Positions 33,510 through 45,274 are shown, numbered from the stretch's first letter. The stretch: DNA of 64,000 nt from Taklimakanibacter deserti (GCA_003574785.1 QORU01000016.1:62001-126000); one strand, 5' to 3'. Made by a program: numbers and translations. The notes: generated from the sequence alone by a model not told the origin.

Positions 33510-34339
33510 GCCTCGATTACTGCCACGACCTCGTCCGCGCCGGCGACAAGGACCGCTATCTGTCCGCGCTCTTCGCGCCGGATCATCTGAGGCCCAGTCT
33601 CCTGGCGCTCTATGCCTTCAATATCGAGGTCGCCCGCATCCGTGAGACGGTGAGCGAGGCGACGCTGGGCGAGATCCGCCTCAAATGGTGGCATGACGCC
33701 ATCGAAGGCCTCTATGCCGGCGAACCGGCGGGCCATCCGGTCACCGAGGCGCTCGCCCCTGTGATCACCGAAGCCAATCTCCCGAAACAGGCCTTCATCA
33801 ACATGATCGAGGCCCGCCAGTTCGACCTCTATGACGATCCGATGCCGAGCCTCGGCGCGCTCGAGGGCTATCTCGGCGAGACCTCGTCCATGCTCATCCA
33901 GCTTGCCGCCTTGATCCTCGACCGGAACGCCGCGCAGGCGCTCGGCGATGTCTCAGGCCTCGCCGGCGTCGCCATGGGCATAACCGGGCTCCTGCGCTCA
34001 CTGCCGCTTGCCCGCGCGCGCGGCCAATGTTTCATTCCCAAGGACATGCTCGAGCGCCACGGCCTGTCGCCGGCGCATCTGCTGGCCGGCCGCGACACCG
34101 AAACGGTCGCGAAAGTGCTGGCCGAACTTCGCGCCCACGCCGAGAAGAGGCTCACGGAAGCCAGGGCAAAGGCCATAACGGCCGAAACATTCCCCGCATA
34201 TTTGCCCGCGAGCCTCACCAGCCTCTATCTGGCGCGTCTGGCCAAGCTTGGCGCCCGAAGCCTCAGCGAGATCGCCGATGTCGCTCAATGGCGCCGGCAA
34301 TGGGCGCTCTACCGCAACGCCCGCGCCCAGACATTGTAG
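33506..34339 (+). CDS. Squalene/phytoene synthase-family protein, NDUFAF6-like
   Basis: Encodes 277 residues. It has the all-helical isoprenoid synthase fold: CHDLVRAGDKDRYLSALFAP, LLALYAFNIEVARIRETVSE, IRLKWWHDAIEGL and FDLYDDPMPSLGALEGYLGE. The Asp-rich substrate motifs (DxxxD) of true phytoene synthases are reduced: the first is lost and the second is DLYDD. The family member NDUFAF6 is a mitochondrial complex I assembly factor. ATGA overlap with the NDUFAF3-like gene supports joint function. A carotenoid or hopanoid role is less likely because no such genes are nearby. Confidence 0.82.
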   Translation: MSLDYCHDLVRAGDKDRYLSALFAPDHLRPSLLALYAFNIEVARIRETVSEATLGEIRLKWWHDAIEGLYAGEPAGHPVTEALAPVITEANLPKQAFINMIEARQFDLYDDPMPSLGALEGYLGETSSMLIQLAALILDRNAAQALGDVSGLAGVAMGITGLLRSLPLARARGQCFIPKDMLERHGLSPAHLLAGRDTETVAKVLAELRAHAEKRLTEARAKAITAETFPAYLPASLTSLYLARLAKLGARSLSEIADVAQWRRQWALYRNARAQTL

Positions 34340-34388
34340 CGCCACAATCGCTCTGTCACACTCGTTGGCCTAACGCCACGGAGCCTTC

Positions 34389-36149
34389 ATGAGTCTTGCC
34401 GGCCGCCTGAGCCGCCTTGTCCCCGATCTTTCCGAGACCTTGGCGCGCTTTCCCGCTCCCGCGCTGATTTCCGTTCTCGTCTTCATCTATGCCCAGCTCG
34501 ATATCGCCGATGTCGTGAGCGATGGCGGCCAGTCCGGCAATCATGTCTATCTGGGAGGTGCTGCCGCCTTTCTCGCCGCGGGTGCAGCGCATTACTTCGC
34601 CCAGAGCCGGAACCTGCCGAAGCTCACCGAGATCGTTCTCGCTGGCATAGCGGGCCTCGTGGCCGGGATCCTGGCCTATTGGGATCTGGGCCTCAGGACC
34701 TCGCATCTTTTCCTCTTCGCCGGCCTGGTGCCGCTCCTGATGATCGCGGGCTTCCTGCGCGCCGATGCCAAACAAGGGGCGCTCTGGCTGTTCAACCTCA
34801 GGCTCGGCCTTGCCGTGCTGCTGGCGATCGTCGTCGGGCTCATCTTCGCCGGCGGCGTCTCCGCCATCATCGAAAGCCTCAATTTCCTGTTCGATGTCGA
34901 CATACCGTGGCAAGCGCATGAGCATGTCTGGGCGGCCGCGGCCGCGCTTATCGCGCCATTCTATGGCCTGGCGCTGGCGCCAACGCGGCTCGATGAGGAG
35001 GTGACCCTCGCCAATACCCGCGACACGCTCATCGAACGTGGCGTCTCGGTGCTGGTCAATTACGTGCTGGTGCCGATCGCCGTCATCTACACGTTGATCC
35101 TGCATGCCTATGCCGTGAAGATCCTGCTCAATGGCGTCCTGCCGCGGGGCCAGATCGGCATCATGGTCACCATCTTCGCTTTGGGCGGCACCGCGAGCTG
35201 GCTCATCGCCTGGCCCTGGCGCGATACCGGCACCTGGCTGTTGCGCTTCTTCATGCGCTTCTGGTTCTGGTTCACCATCGTCCCGGTCATTCTGCTCGCC
35301 ATCGCGATCTGGGAGCGCGTTCAGACCTATGGCGTGACGCCGGATCGCTATGGCATCGCGATCGTTGCCGTCTGGCTCGCCATCGTGACCCTCTATCTGG
35401 CGATCCGCCGCAACCGCGCCGATATGCGGGTACTCCTCGGCAGTTTCGCGCTCCTCGTTCTCTTGGGCTCGGTGGGGCCCTGGGGCGCCAACAGTGTCTC
35501 GATCGGCAGCCAGTTCGGGCGTCTCATGGGTTTCCTCACCAGCGAGAAGCTGCTCACGCCTGACGGCAAGATCGTCGAGCAGATCCCCAAACTGAGCGAT
35601 CAAGGCAGGCGCGAGATCGACGCCACTTTGGGCGCGCTCAACTATATGGGTGGGCTCGACAAGGTGAAGCCGCTCTTTGAAGGCCGCAAAGACGATCCCT
35701 TCGCCGGCGGCGCGACGGGCTGGGATGCCATGACGAAAATCCGCACGGTCCTGACCCTCGATCAGTCGACACCTGTGTCTGATCAAGTGAGCTTCGGCGC
35801 CGCCACGCCCGTAGCGCAGGACATCCGCGGGCAGGGCCGGCTCGTGGGGCCTTTCCAGGTCTATTCGAATACTTCCGTCACACTGCAGTCCGACATATGG
35901 GCGAAGAGTGCGGGAGAGGCACTGGAGATCACGATCGGCGAAAGAAAATGGTCGATCCCGGTGCGGGTCCTGCTGGAACACATCAAAGCCGAGCTCGCCA
36001 AATCCTCGCAGGTTCCAATGTATCAGCAGCGCCCCATCATCTACGACGTCGAGCCCGGTGTACGGCTCGTCATCATCCAGACGCAAGGCACGCTCAACGA
36101 CAAGCAGGCCTATCTCAGCATGGGCTTCTGGGTCATTCTGCAGCAATAG
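34389..36149 (+). CDS. DUF4153 family integral membrane protein
   Basis: Encodes 586 residues. About 11-12 hydrophobic segments fill residues 20-385 (for example [40 protein letters not shown] and [20 protein letters not shown]). A soluble C-terminal domain of about 180 residues follows ([20 protein letters not shown], with a basic [11 protein letters not shown] stretch). [20 protein letters not shown] is typical of DUF4153 proteins. Function not known. The last 17 bases overlap the convergent trmFO gene. Confidence 0.8.
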   Translation: MSLAGRLSRLVPDLSETLARFPAPALISVLVFIYAQLDIADVVSDGGQSGNHVYLGGAAAFLAAGAAHYFAQSRNLPKLTEIVLAGIAGLVAGILAYWDLGLRTSHLFLFAGLVPLLMIAGFLRADAKQGALWLFNLRLGLAVLLAIVVGLIFAGGVSAIIESLNFLFDVDIPWQAHEHVWAAAAALIAPFYGLALAPTRLDEEVTLANTRDTLIERGVSVLVNYVLVPIAVIYTLILHAYAVKILLNGVLPRGQIGIMVTIFALGGTASWLIAWPWRDTGTWLLRFFMRFWFWFTIVPVILLAIAIWERVQTYGVTPDRYGIAIVAVWLAIVTLYLAIRRNRADMRVLLGSFALLVLLGSVGPWGANSVSIGSQFGRLMGFLTSEKLLTPDGKIVEQIPKLSDQGRREIDATLGALNYMGGLDKVKPLFEGRKDDPFAGGATGWDAMTKIRTVLTLDQSTPVSDQVSFGAATPVAQDIRGQGRLVGPFQVYSNTSVTLQSDIWAKSAGEALEITIGERKWSIPVRVLLEHIKAELAKSSQVPMYQQRPIIYDVEPGVRLVIIQTQGTLNDKQAYLSMGFWVILQQ

Positions 36150-37542
36150 CCGGCTTGGCGCCGAGCCACTGGTCGAAATCGCGCAAGGCGCGCGAGGTGT
36201 AGGCGTGCTTGCGGGCGATCTGCTTGTCCTTGCCGCGCGGCTTCTTGCCGTCGGTCCCTTTCGGGATCTCGACCGGCGGGAACAGGCCGAAATTGACATT
36301 CATCGGCTGGAACGAGCCTGAATTGTTGTCGGTCGTCTCGATATGGCCGCCGGTGATGTGGTTGATGAGCGCGCCATGGGCGGTGGTGGCGGGCGGCGGG
36401 ACGAAGCTTCGCTCGAGCCGTTCCGCGGCCGCCATGCGTCCGGCCATGAGCCCCATGGCGGCACTTTCCACATAGCCTTCGACGCCGGTGATCTGACCGG
36501 CGAAGCGCAGGCGCGGGCAAGCTTTCAACCGCAAGCCCGTATCGAGGACCTTGGGGCTGTTGAGGAAGGTGTTGCGGTGGAGGCCGCCGAGCCTGGCGAA
36601 GTCCGCCGTCTCGAGGCCGGGAATGGTGCGGAAGACGCGCAGCTGCTCGCCATGCTTGAGCTTCGTCTGGAAGCCGACGATGTTGTAGAGCGTGCCGAGC
36701 TTGTTGTCCTGGCGCAATTGCACGACGGCATAGGGCTTGACGGTCGGCTGATGCGCATTGGTGAGGCCGCGCGGCTTCATCGGCCCATGGCGCAAGGTTT
36801 CGGGGCCGCGCTCGGCCATCACCTCGATCGGCAGGCAGCCGTCGAAATAGGGCGTCGACTTCTCCCATTCCTTGAAATCGGCCTTGTCGCCCTCGATCAG
36901 CGCACGGATGAAAACCTCATACTGCTCGCGCGTCATCGGGCAGTTGATGTAATCCTTGCCGGTGCCGCCGGGACCCGGCTTGTCATAGCGCGACTGGTAC
37001 CAAGCGATATCCATGTCGATCGTGTCGCGATGGACGATGGGGGCTATGGCATCGAAGAAGGCAAGCCCCGCATCGCCGGTGAGGGCCTGGATGGCCTCGG
37101 CGAGGGCAGGGGAGGTCAACGGCCCGGTCGCGATGATGACATTGTCCCACTCTTCGGGCGGCAGACCCGCAACTTCGCCGCGCGCGATGGTGATGAGCGG
37201 ATGGCGCTCGAGCGTCTCGGTGATGGCGGCCGAGAAGCCGTCGCGATCGACGGCAAGGGCGCCGCCCGCCGGCACCTTGTGGCGATCGCCCATGCGCATG
37301 ATGAGCGATGAGGCGCGCCGCATCTCCTCATGCAGGAGGCCGACCGCATTGGTGGCGACATCGTCGGAACGGAAGGAATTGGAGCAGACGAGCTCGGCAA
37401 GGCCCTCGGTCTTGTGCGCATCGGTCATCCGGACCGGGCGCATTTCATGGAGCACGACCGGCACCTGGGCTTCCGCCGCCTGCCAGGCGGCCTCGCTGCC
37501 GGCCAGGCCGCCGCCGATGATATGAATGGGCTTAATCGTCAT
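36133..37542 (-). CDS. trmFO: Methylenetetrahydrofolate-tRNA-(uracil-5-)-methyltransferase TrmFO
   Basis: Encodes 469 residues. It makes m5U54 in the T-loop of tRNAs using methylene-THF and FAD. The FAD-binding start [20 protein letters not shown] is followed by [29 protein letters not shown] (catalytic Cys region), [37 protein letters not shown] and [14 protein letters not shown], all characteristic. ATG 37542 begins [12 protein letters not shown]; the 15-codon extension is not conserved-looking. Normal length for the family. Confidence 0.96.
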   Translation of the reverse strand: MTIKPIHIIGGGLAGSEAAWQAAEAQVPVVLHEMRPVRMTDAHKTEGLAELVCSNSFRSDDVATNAVGLLHEEMRRASSLIMRMGDRHKVPAGGALAVDRDGFSAAITETLERHPLITIARGEVAGLPPEEWDNVIIATGPLTSPALAEAIQALTGDAGLAFFDAIAPIVHRDTIDMDIAWYQSRYDKPGPGGTGKDYINCPMTREQYEVFIRALIEGDKADFKEWEKSTPYFDGCLPIEVMAERGPETLRHGPMKPRGLTNAHQPTVKPYAVVQLRQDNKLGTLYNIVGFQTKLKHGEQLRVFRTIPGLETADFARLGGLHRNTFLNSPKVLDTGLRLKACPRLRFAGQITGVEGYVESAAMGLMAGRMAAAERLERSFVPPPATTAHGALINHITGGHIETTDNNSGSFQPMNVNFGLFPPVEIPKGTDGKKPRGKDKQIARKHAYTSRALRDFDQWLGAKPAIAAE

Positions 37543-37662
37543 GGCCGGGGACCTATCACACCGAGCCTCGAAACTCCAACCTAGCATGTTTGATGGGCCC
37601 CGGCATCATGGCGTTTACGTGCACGTCCCGAGCCGCTATGACGACTGTCTGTGGGAGGATGA

Positions 37663-39656
<1,994 letters not shown>

Positions 39657-39660
<4 letters not shown>

Positions 39661-39935
39661 CCAAGGTCCTGCATGCCCAGATCACCGGGCGGGTGCAGGG
39701 AGTGGGCTATCGCGCCTGGGCGGCCTCCGAGGCGGAAAGGTTGGGTCTCGCGGGCTGGGTGCGCAACCGGCACGACGGCACAGTCGAGGCGGTGTTCAAG
39801 GGCCAAGAGGACGCGGTGGTCCGCATGCTGGACGAATGCTGGCGGGGGCCGAGAGGGGCCAAGGTGGACAATGTCGTCGCCACCGCCATCGCCGATGAAG
39901 GCTGGAAAGATTTTTCAGTATTGCCGACGGCTTGA
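39657..39935 (+). CDS. acyP: Acylphosphatase
   Basis: 92 residues; hydrolyses acyl phosphates. The signature is LHAQITGRVQGVGYRAWAAS, with the catalytic Arg in GVGYR, followed by GLAGWVRNRHDGTVEAVFKG with the catalytic Asn in WVRN. ATG overlaps the pccA stop (ATGA), so it is co-translated with the carboxylase subunit, an arrangement common in Rhizobiales. Confidence 0.95.
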
Positions 39936-40105
39936 GAGAAATCTTGCTGGTTGCCCCGGCCGGCCATTGTCGGTGGCTCCCTGAAAATACAGGGAAGTTA
40001 CAGGGTAAATCTCGAAAAGCGGGATCAAAACGCCGCGAAACGGGACACTCACCAAGCAATATCAATAATTTAGGGGAATCCCTTCAGATACTGGCGCAGG
40101 GAATA

Positions 40106-40783
40106 TCAGCCGAAAATGTCGCGATAGGCGCCATGGAGCGCCAGATCGGCATCTTCCATCGTGACCGGGAGACCGAGATCGACCAGGCTGGTGACACCAT
40201 GGTCGCGGACGCCGCAAGGGACGATGCCGGAGAAGTGGCTGAGGTCCGGATCGACATTGAGGCTGATGCCATGGAAGCTCACGCCGTGGCGCACCCTGAT
40301 CCCGATGGCGGCGATCTTGTCCTCGATGCCGGGACCTTTCTCGGGCCGCCTGACCCACACTCCGACCCGGTCCTCGCGGCGCTCGCCTTTGACATTGAAG
40401 GCGGCGAGCGTGGCGATGATCCAGCTTTCGAGGCCGGCGACGAAGGCCCTGACGTCATGGCCGCGCTGGCGCAGGTCGAGCATCACATAGGCGACCCGCT
40501 GGCCGGGGCCATGATAGGTATATTGCCCGCCACGGCCCGTTTTATGGACCGGGAAGCGGTCGGGGGCCACGAGATCGCCGTCCTTGGCGCTGGTGCCGGC
40601 GGTATAGAGGGGCGGGTGCTCGAGCAGCCAGACGAGCTCGGGCGCCTCGCTTTTGGCGATGGCCAGCGTCTCACGCTCCATGCGGGCCAAGGCGTCCTCG
40701 TAAGACACGAGCCCGGATGAGGTTTCCCAGCGTGCCGGGAGGCCTGTTTTGAGGGCTAAAGCGAGGCTCGAGCGCGGGCGCAT
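40106..40783 (-). CDS. lipB: Octanoyl-[ACP]:protein N-octanoyltransferase LipB
   Basis: Encodes 225 residues. It transfers octanoyl groups to lipoyl domains for lipoate synthesis. [40 protein letters not shown], the catalytic lysine in [20 protein letters not shown] and the catalytic cysteine in [17 protein letters not shown] are all present. ATG 40783 ([12 protein letters not shown]) is preferred; the frame stays open 43 codons upstream into the tRNA-Leu gene region. Confidence 0.94.
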   Translation of the reverse strand: MRPRSSLALALKTGLPARWETSSGLVSYEDALARMERETLAIAKSEAPELVWLLEHPPLYTAGTSAKDGDLVAPDRFPVHKTGRGGQYTYHGPGQRVAYVMLDLRQRGHDVRAFVAGLESWIIATLAAFNVKGERREDRVGVWVRRPEKGPGIEDKIAAIGIRVRHGVSFHGISLNVDPDLSHFSGIVPCGVRDHGVTSLVDLGLPVTMEDADLALHGAYRDIFG

Positions 40784-40884
40784 GGGCCTTAGATAGTCCC
40801 CGGGCGACCTCGAGAAAAGGGCCCGTTCACGGGGGTTGATTTCGCCAAATCTGCCTGATACACACCGCCCGCTTCCAATGATTT

Positions 40885-40969
40885 GCGGCCGTGGCGGAAT
40901 TGGTAGACGCACTAGCTTGAGGTGCTAGCGAGTAACATCGTGGAGGTTCGAGTCCTCTCGGCCGCACCA
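40885..40969 (+). tRNA. tRNA-Leu (anticodon GAG), CCA encoded
   Basis: The acceptor stem GCGGCCG (40885-40891) pairs with CGGCCGC (40959-40965). The anticodon stem-loop is CTAGC-TTGAGGT-GCTAG with anticodon GAG. A class II variable arm (CGAGTAACATCG) is present. The T arm has GGTTCGAGTCC. Discriminator A and CCA are encoded (40967-40969). The restriction-modification pair begins 125 bases downstream. Confidence 0.97.
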
Positions 40970-41093
40970 TGCAGTAAAATCAATACATTTCAGGAGGTTA
41001 GACGAGTAACGGAGTTGCTTGTTTAGCTTCATTGTGTAGGCTGAAAAAGCCGAACGCGCCCCTTCGCAGATTGCTAGCTAAGGCGAGGATTCG

Positions 41094-41888
41094 ATGTTTG
41101 AAGCGCTCACAAAAAAGGGCTTTCAGGTTGAGTTTCACTCCCACGCGCAAGCCATTCTCAGCGGTGACTTTCCCGATGCATCGGGCCAGCTAGAGGCGGT
41201 GTTGGCTAACGTCACCATTCCGATTGAGGAAATAGTCGGATCAGGAGGTGGTGAAACGAAAGGGACGCAAAGATTGCGAAAAGCCTTGGCCGAACACGGC
41301 TGGCTAAAGCATAATTTTGTGATTGAAAAGATCGTGGACGGCGAGAAGAAGGAATCACAGTCGCACGAAATCGATCACGTGAAGCGCTTCGACAAAGGCA
41401 TTGTCGCTCTTGAAATCGAGTGGAATAACAAGGACCCGTTCTTTGACCGGGACCTGGAGAACTTCAAACGACTCCACGCCGAGGGCGCAATCTCGGTCGG
41501 CATCATCGTAACGCGGGGACTGTCGCTCCAAGATAATATGCGGCCGCTGGTGCGGCGTTTTGCGGGCGATAGGAAACTTGGTGACATTGATCATTTGAGG
41601 AATGTCGGATTGAATCCTACAAGCCGGCAAGTAGCGGCAATCCTAGGCAGGGTTAAGCGCGGCGCAGTTTTTGGTGAGGCTTGGGCTGACTTGTTCGTTT
41701 CCGATAAATACGGCGCATCAACTACCCATTGGAGAAAGTTGGAAGACCGTGTCCAGCGCGGCGTCGGGAATCCTTGTCCGCTTGTCCTCGTAGGATTGCC
41801 CGACTCCACCGTGACCTTTGGAGAGCCCGCCGAAGCTATAAAGGAATTGATAGCCGAAGCCGAAGCTACTCAGCAGGAATCCGATTAG
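41094..41888 (+). CDS. BglII/BstYI-family type II restriction endonuclease
   Basis: Encodes 264 residues. ESQSHEIDHVKRFDKGIVAL followed by EIEWNNKDPFFDRDLENFKR and GIIVTRG is the core pattern of the BglII/BstYI endonuclease family (PD-(D/E)xK-like: D...ExEW). Members cut GATC-centred hexamers (AGATCT, RGATCY); the exact site here is unknown. GCGAGGATTCG before the ATG provides a ribosome site. GC is clearly below that of neighbours. Its 3' end overlaps the convergent methyltransferase by 23 bases. Located next to tRNA-Leu. Confidence 0.85.
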   Translation: MFEALTKKGFQVEFHSHAQAILSGDFPDASGQLEAVLANVTIPIEEIVGSGGGETKGTQRLRKALAEHGWLKHNFVIEKIVDGEKKESQSHEIDHVKRFDKGIVALEIEWNNKDPFFDRDLENFKRLHAEGAISVGIIVTRGLSLQDNMRPLVRRFAGDRKLGDIDHLRNVGLNPTSRQVAAILGRVKRGAVFGEAWADLFVSDKYGASTTHWRKLEDRVQRGVGNPCPLVLVGLPDSTVTFGEPAEAIKELIAEAEATQQESD

Positions 41889-42591
41889 CCTGGGAATGAT
41901 GGGCGTAGGTGTCCCAGGTCGGTCGATAGGTGTCGTCTGCCTGATTACCCCATACGACCCAATCTGGCCGGGTACCCCTAGCGAACATTTCTAAGTAAGG
42001 CCCCCAAGAGCAACCTTCTATAATCTGGTATTGTTCATCCGGCTTTCGGCTATGCTCCCGTTTGCGAGTAGCGAACAACTCATCATGATCCTCTTGGCCG
42101 TTCTTCAGGAAGTTGACTTGTCGGCGACCTGGTCGGAGTGTTCTGGCGTTCTTGCCCTTCACCCCAAATAAGAGCAGTTCCGTTACATTGCGGAAGTAGA
42201 AACCAACGCCGCGCCCGTCAGAGCCACCATCCTTGCGGACTTTATGCCATACGATGTTGCTCTTATACGCAAAGCCCCAGGCTTTCATTACCGCCAAACC
42301 TTCAGGCAATAGGGCGTTCGGGACCCACAGATAGAGGTGTGACCGTGGTGCCGCAATCTGAGAGACCGGTATGTCGCATATCTCCTGCAACGTCATCGTC
42401 GAGTAACGATTAAGCCGGCGATGTTCCGGTGCAACCTTGCCTGTCTTGTTTTGAAATTGCCACGGCGGATCGGCCAATATAGTGCCAAACCGCAAATCTC
42501 CAACCGCCTGTAGCAAACTTTGTCCAACTGACGGGTCCGGCGTTGCTTTCGTCATTGACGCATTCCAATTGATTCTCTCAGATTCAAGCAT
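41866..42591 (-). CDS. MT-A70-family adenine-N6 DNA methyltransferase
   Basis: Encodes 241 residues. The catalytic motif is ILADPPWQFQNK (DPPW, about residue 41), followed by HLYLWVPNALLPEGLAVMKA and GFYFRNVTELLLFGVKGKNA, as in MT-A70 proteins. It probably protects host DNA from the convergent BglII/BstYI-type nuclease by methylating adenine in the same site. ATG 42591 is preferred because GGGAG lies six bases upstream; an upstream ATG at 42615 is possible. Low GC like its partner. Confidence 0.87.
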   Translation of the reverse strand: MLESERINWNASMTKATPDPSVGQSLLQAVGDLRFGTILADPPWQFQNKTGKVAPEHRRLNRYSTMTLQEICDIPVSQIAAPRSHLYLWVPNALLPEGLAVMKAWGFAYKSNIVWHKVRKDGGSDGRGVGFYFRNVTELLLFGVKGKNARTLRPGRRQVNFLKNGQEDHDELFATRKREHSRKPDEQYQIIEGCSWGPYLEMFARGTRPDWVVWGNQADDTYRPTWDTYAHHSQANRIPAE

Positions 42592-42664
42592 ACGGTTCTC
42601 CCGCCACATAGGCATAGATGGACGCTATCCACGTTCCTGTTTATTCGTAGGAACCTCGACTATG

Positions 42665-42703
42665 GCGACTCACATGTTCCGTGTATGTTCTATGTGATGT
42701 CGC
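42665..42703. promoter_or_regulatory. Inverted repeat upstream of the methyltransferase gene
   Basis: GCGACTCACAT (42665-42675) and ATGTGATGTCGC (42692-42703) are complementary with one extra base, spaced by 16 bases. It lies about 75 bases upstream of the methyltransferase start, in an AT-rich 210-base gap that also holds the promoter of the cupin gene at 42827. Possibly an operator for control of the restriction-modification genes; no control protein gene is seen. Confidence 0.4.
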
Positions 42704-42826
42704 AACTACTGTCAATAGCATGTATGCGATGACGCTACCTTAAATAGATTAATTGGCAGGCTTTGAACGGCTTCGTACGTCGGGCTCGAAATAACACCCA
42801 CCTGGGGGCATGAGGAGATCGTAGCC

Positions 42827-43213
42827 ATGCAGGTCGTCACCGCCGACGTTCAGCCGCGCGAAGAATGGCGCCCTGGCGTCGAAACCAGGATGCTGGTCTC
42901 GGCCCTGACCGGCGCGACGCAACTGTGCATCTTCGAGCAATGGGTGGCACCGACCAAGGGAACACCTGTTCATTCCCATCCGGTGGAGGAGGTGCTGACC
43001 GTTCTCGTGGGCGAGGCCGCCATGTGGATCGACGACCAGCATGCCGTCTTGAAAGCCGGCCAGTCCTTGTTGATCCCGGCGCACAGAAAGCATGGCTTCC
43101 GCAATGCCGGCACTGGCATCTTGCATATGCATGCCGTGCTGTCGTCGCCGATCTTCGAAGCCTCGGTCGAAGGCGTGGATGCGCCAGTGCGGCACTGGCT
43201 TGCCGAGTCGTAG
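42827..43213 (+). CDS. Cupin-domain protein
   Basis: Encodes 128 residues. A single cupin barrel with the metal-type motif GTPVHSHPVEEVLTVLVGEA (H-x-H and E) and a second motif with HKHGFRN-like AHRKHGFRNAGTG. MWIDDQHAVLKAGQSLLIPA is the typical strand pair between. Function unknown. ATG 42827 is preceded by GAGGAG about 14 bases upstream. Confidence 0.78.
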   Translation: MQVVTADVQPREEWRPGVETRMLVSALTGATQLCIFEQWVAPTKGTPVHSHPVEEVLTVLVGEAAMWIDDQHAVLKAGQSLLIPAHRKHGFRNAGTGILHMHAVLSSPIFEASVEGVDAPVRHWLAES

Positions 43214-43293
43214 ATGGCGGAAAACAGGCCCACCTTCGCCCTTTGGGCTTCTGCTGCACGATTCAAAATTTGTGCGAGGACAACGCGCGATCG

Positions 43294-43309
43294 TTAAGGC
43301 TCCATTAAC
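43294..43309 (+). promoter_or_regulatory. CtrA-binding box upstream of minCDE
   Basis: TTAA (43294-43297), GGCTCCA, TTAAC (43305-43309) is a perfect match to the CtrA consensus TTAA-N7-TTAA. It lies 52 bases upstream of the minC start. CtrA control of the Min system is known from Sinorhizobium meliloti, so cell-cycle regulation of division-site placement is likely here. Confidence 0.75.
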
Positions 43310-43360
43310 CATATCGATACAGGTTAATGAAATCTGAACGACGCAGGAATTGTACTCGCC

Positions 43361-44068
43361 ATGCCGATCGCAAACCAACGCACGATGCGCTTTCTTGGGC
43401 GATCATACATGGCGTTCGTTTTTACTCCCGAAGAACCCCTCATCGACTGGCTCGCGCAGCTGGATGGCTGGCTGGCGCGCCAGCCCGGATTCTTCGGCGG
43501 CCGGCCGGTCGTGCTCGACCTGGCGAATGTGAAGCTGCACAGGCCGGGCATAGCTCATCTGGTCTCCTGTCTGCTCGAGCGCGACATCCGCGTCATCGGC
43601 CTCGAAAGCGCCGATCCGGCGCAGCTTGGACCCGATCTGCCGCCGCTCCTTTCCGGCCGTCCCGTAAACGGCCATGAGGTCATTGCGCTGTCGCGGCCCG
43701 AGCCGACGAAGGCACCGGTGCCGGCTCCGAAACCACAAGTCGCATCGTTGCTGATCGATCGTCCGGTGCGCTCCGGCCAGTCGATCATCTTCCCGGAAGG
43801 GGATGTGAGCGTGCTGGGCTCGGTCGGATCGGGCGCCGAGGTCGTGGCCGGCGGGTCGATCCACATTTACGGGACGCTGCGCGGCCGCGCCATGGCGGGT
43901 CATATGGGCAACGCCCGCGCGCGCATCTTCTGCCAGAAGATCGAAGCCGAGCTCCTGGCGATCAACGGCTATTACCGCACTGCCGAGGAAATCGACGCCG
44001 GCCTCCGCGGCCGGCCGATGCAGGCCTGGCTGAACGACAATGTGATGATGATCACGGCGCTGAATTGA
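43361..44068 (+). CDS. minC: Septum-site determining protein MinC
   Basis: Encodes 235 residues. It inhibits FtsZ ring assembly away from midcell. The N-terminal domain (about 1-105) starts MRFLGRSYMAFVFTPEEPLI after eight residues; a Pro-rich linker follows; the C-terminal right-handed beta-helix (about 128-230) has RSGQSIIFPEGDVSVLGSVG, GSIHIYGTLRGRAMAGHMGN and ARIFCQKIEAELLAINGYYR, diagnostic for MinC. First gene of minCDE, behind a CtrA box. Confidence 0.95.
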   Translation: MPIANQRTMRFLGRSYMAFVFTPEEPLIDWLAQLDGWLARQPGFFGGRPVVLDLANVKLHRPGIAHLVSCLLERDIRVIGLESADPAQLGPDLPPLLSGRPVNGHEVIALSRPEPTKAPVPAPKPQVASLLIDRPVRSGQSIIFPEGDVSVLGSVGSGAEVVAGGSIHIYGTLRGRAMAGHMGNARARIFCQKIEAELLAINGYYRTAEEIDAGLRGRPMQAWLNDNVMMITALN

Positions 44069-44089
44069 GGGTTTTTAGGAGGAGTTAGA

Positions 44090-44905
44090 ATGGGAAAAGT
44101 CCTGGTCGTGACGTCTGGCAAGGGGGGCGTGGGAAAGACCACCACGACGGCGTCACTTGGCGCCGCGCTTGCGCAGACGGGTGAAACGGTCGTCGTCGTC
44201 GATTTCGACGTGGGGCTTCGCAACCTTGACCTGGTCATGGGCGCCGAACGGCGCGTCGTCTTCGACCTGATCAACGTCATCCAGGGCGTCGCCAAGCTGT
44301 CGCAGGCGCTCATTCGCGACAAGCGGCTCGAGAGCCTGTGGCTGCTGCCCGCCTCGCAGACGCGCGACAAGGACGCGCTGACCGAGGAAGGGGTAGGGCG
44401 CGTCATCGGCGAGCTCAAGGAGAAATTCGACTGGGTGATCTGCGACAGCCCGGCCGGCATCGAGCGCGGCGCCATCCTGGCGATGCGCTATGCCGATGCC
44501 GCCGTCATCGTCACCAATCCGGAAGTATCGTCGGTTCGCGATTCCGACCGCATCATCGGGATGCTCGATTCGAAGACCATGCGGGCCGAAAGCGGCGAGC
44601 GCATCGACAAGCATCTGCTCATCACGCGCTATGACTCGGCGCGCGCGGCGCGAGGCGAGATGCTCTCGATCGACGATGTGCTCGAAATTCTCTCGACCCC
44701 GCTGCTCGGCATCATCCCGGAGAGCCAGGATGTGCTGCGCGCCTCCAATGTCGGCTCGCCGGTCACCCTCAGCAGCCGGCTGAGCGCGCCCGCCCGCGCC
44801 TATATGGAGGCCGCGAGACGGCTCCAGGGCGAAAGCGTCTCGATGACCGTTCCCTCCCAAAAACGGGGACTGTTCGACAAACTCTTCGGACGGAGGGCCG
44901 CATGA
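44090..44905 (+). CDS. minD: Septum-site determining ATPase MinD
   Basis: Encodes 271 residues. The deviant Walker [21 protein letters not shown] and the [14 protein letters not shown] switch identify Min[21 protein letters not shown] and [20 protein letters not shown] are also typical. The C-terminal amphipathic membrane-targeting helix is [20 protein letters not shown] precedes the ATG. It overlaps minE by four bases. Confidence 0.97.
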   Translation: MGKVLVVTSGKGGVGKTTTTASLGAALAQTGETVVVVDFDVGLRNLDLVMGAERRVVFDLINVIQGVAKLSQALIRDKRLESLWLLPASQTRDKDALTEEGVGRVIGELKEKFDWVICDSPAGIERGAILAMRYADAAVIVTNPEVSSVRDSDRIIGMLDSKTMRAESGERIDKHLLITRYDSARAARGEMLSIDDVLEILSTPLLGIIPESQDVLRASNVGSPVTLSSRLSAPARAYMEAARRLQGESVSMTVPSQKRGLFDKLFGRRAA

Positions 44906-45174
44906 ACGTGTTCAAGTTCTTTCGCAGAGGCGGTTCGGCGCCGGTGGCGCGCGAGCGTCTGCAGATCCTGCTCGCCCACGAACGCAAGGCGTCGAACCAG
45001 CCCGACTTGCTCAACGTCCTGCGCGAGGAAATCCTCGCCGTCGTTGCCAAGCATGTCTCGCTCGAGCCGGACAGGGTGCAGATCAGGATGGATCGCGGCG
45101 ACCCCGTCTCGGTCCTCGAGGTGGATATCGAGATCCCCAACAAGTTCGACCTGCCGAAGATGGGAGCCGCTTAG
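44902..45174 (+). CDS. minE: Cell division topological specificity factor MinE
   Basis: Encodes 90 residues. The N-terminal MinD-binding segment [28 protein letters not shown] is standard, followed by the dimerisation domain ([31 protein letters not shown]). ATGA overlap with minD; end of the operon. Confidence 0.96.
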   Translation: MNVFKFFRRGGSAPVARERLQILLAHERKASNQPDLLNVLREEILAVVAKHVSLEPDRVQIRMDRGDPVSVLEVDIEIPNKFDLPKMGAA

Positions 45175-45274
45175 GGGTATCCTCGAACCTCGCTACCAGA
45201 TCCTTGGGTTTGCAGGTGTCGCCACCGCGGCGTTAGTGCGTGATGACTTGAAAAAGAGTCGGCCCGCCGAAACA

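Noticed and set aside
34356..36299. 647-codon open frame on the minus strand
   Set aside because: Antisense to the DUF4153 gene; no motif.
39960..40080. Terminator after acylphosphatase (TCCCTG/CAGGGA hairpin)
   Set aside because: Only a 6-bp stem with no U-tract, followed by further CAGGG repeats; too weak to call.
41094..42591. Toxin-antitoxin or phage-defence system larger than two genes
   Set aside because: Neighbouring genes (tRNA, cupin, min operon) are ordinary chromosomal genes; only the nuclease and methylase are supported.
40885..42703. Genomic island or prophage integrated at tRNA-Leu
   Set aside because: No integrase and no second copy of the tRNA 3' end was found downstream to about 43 kb, so integration at the tRNA cannot be claimed.
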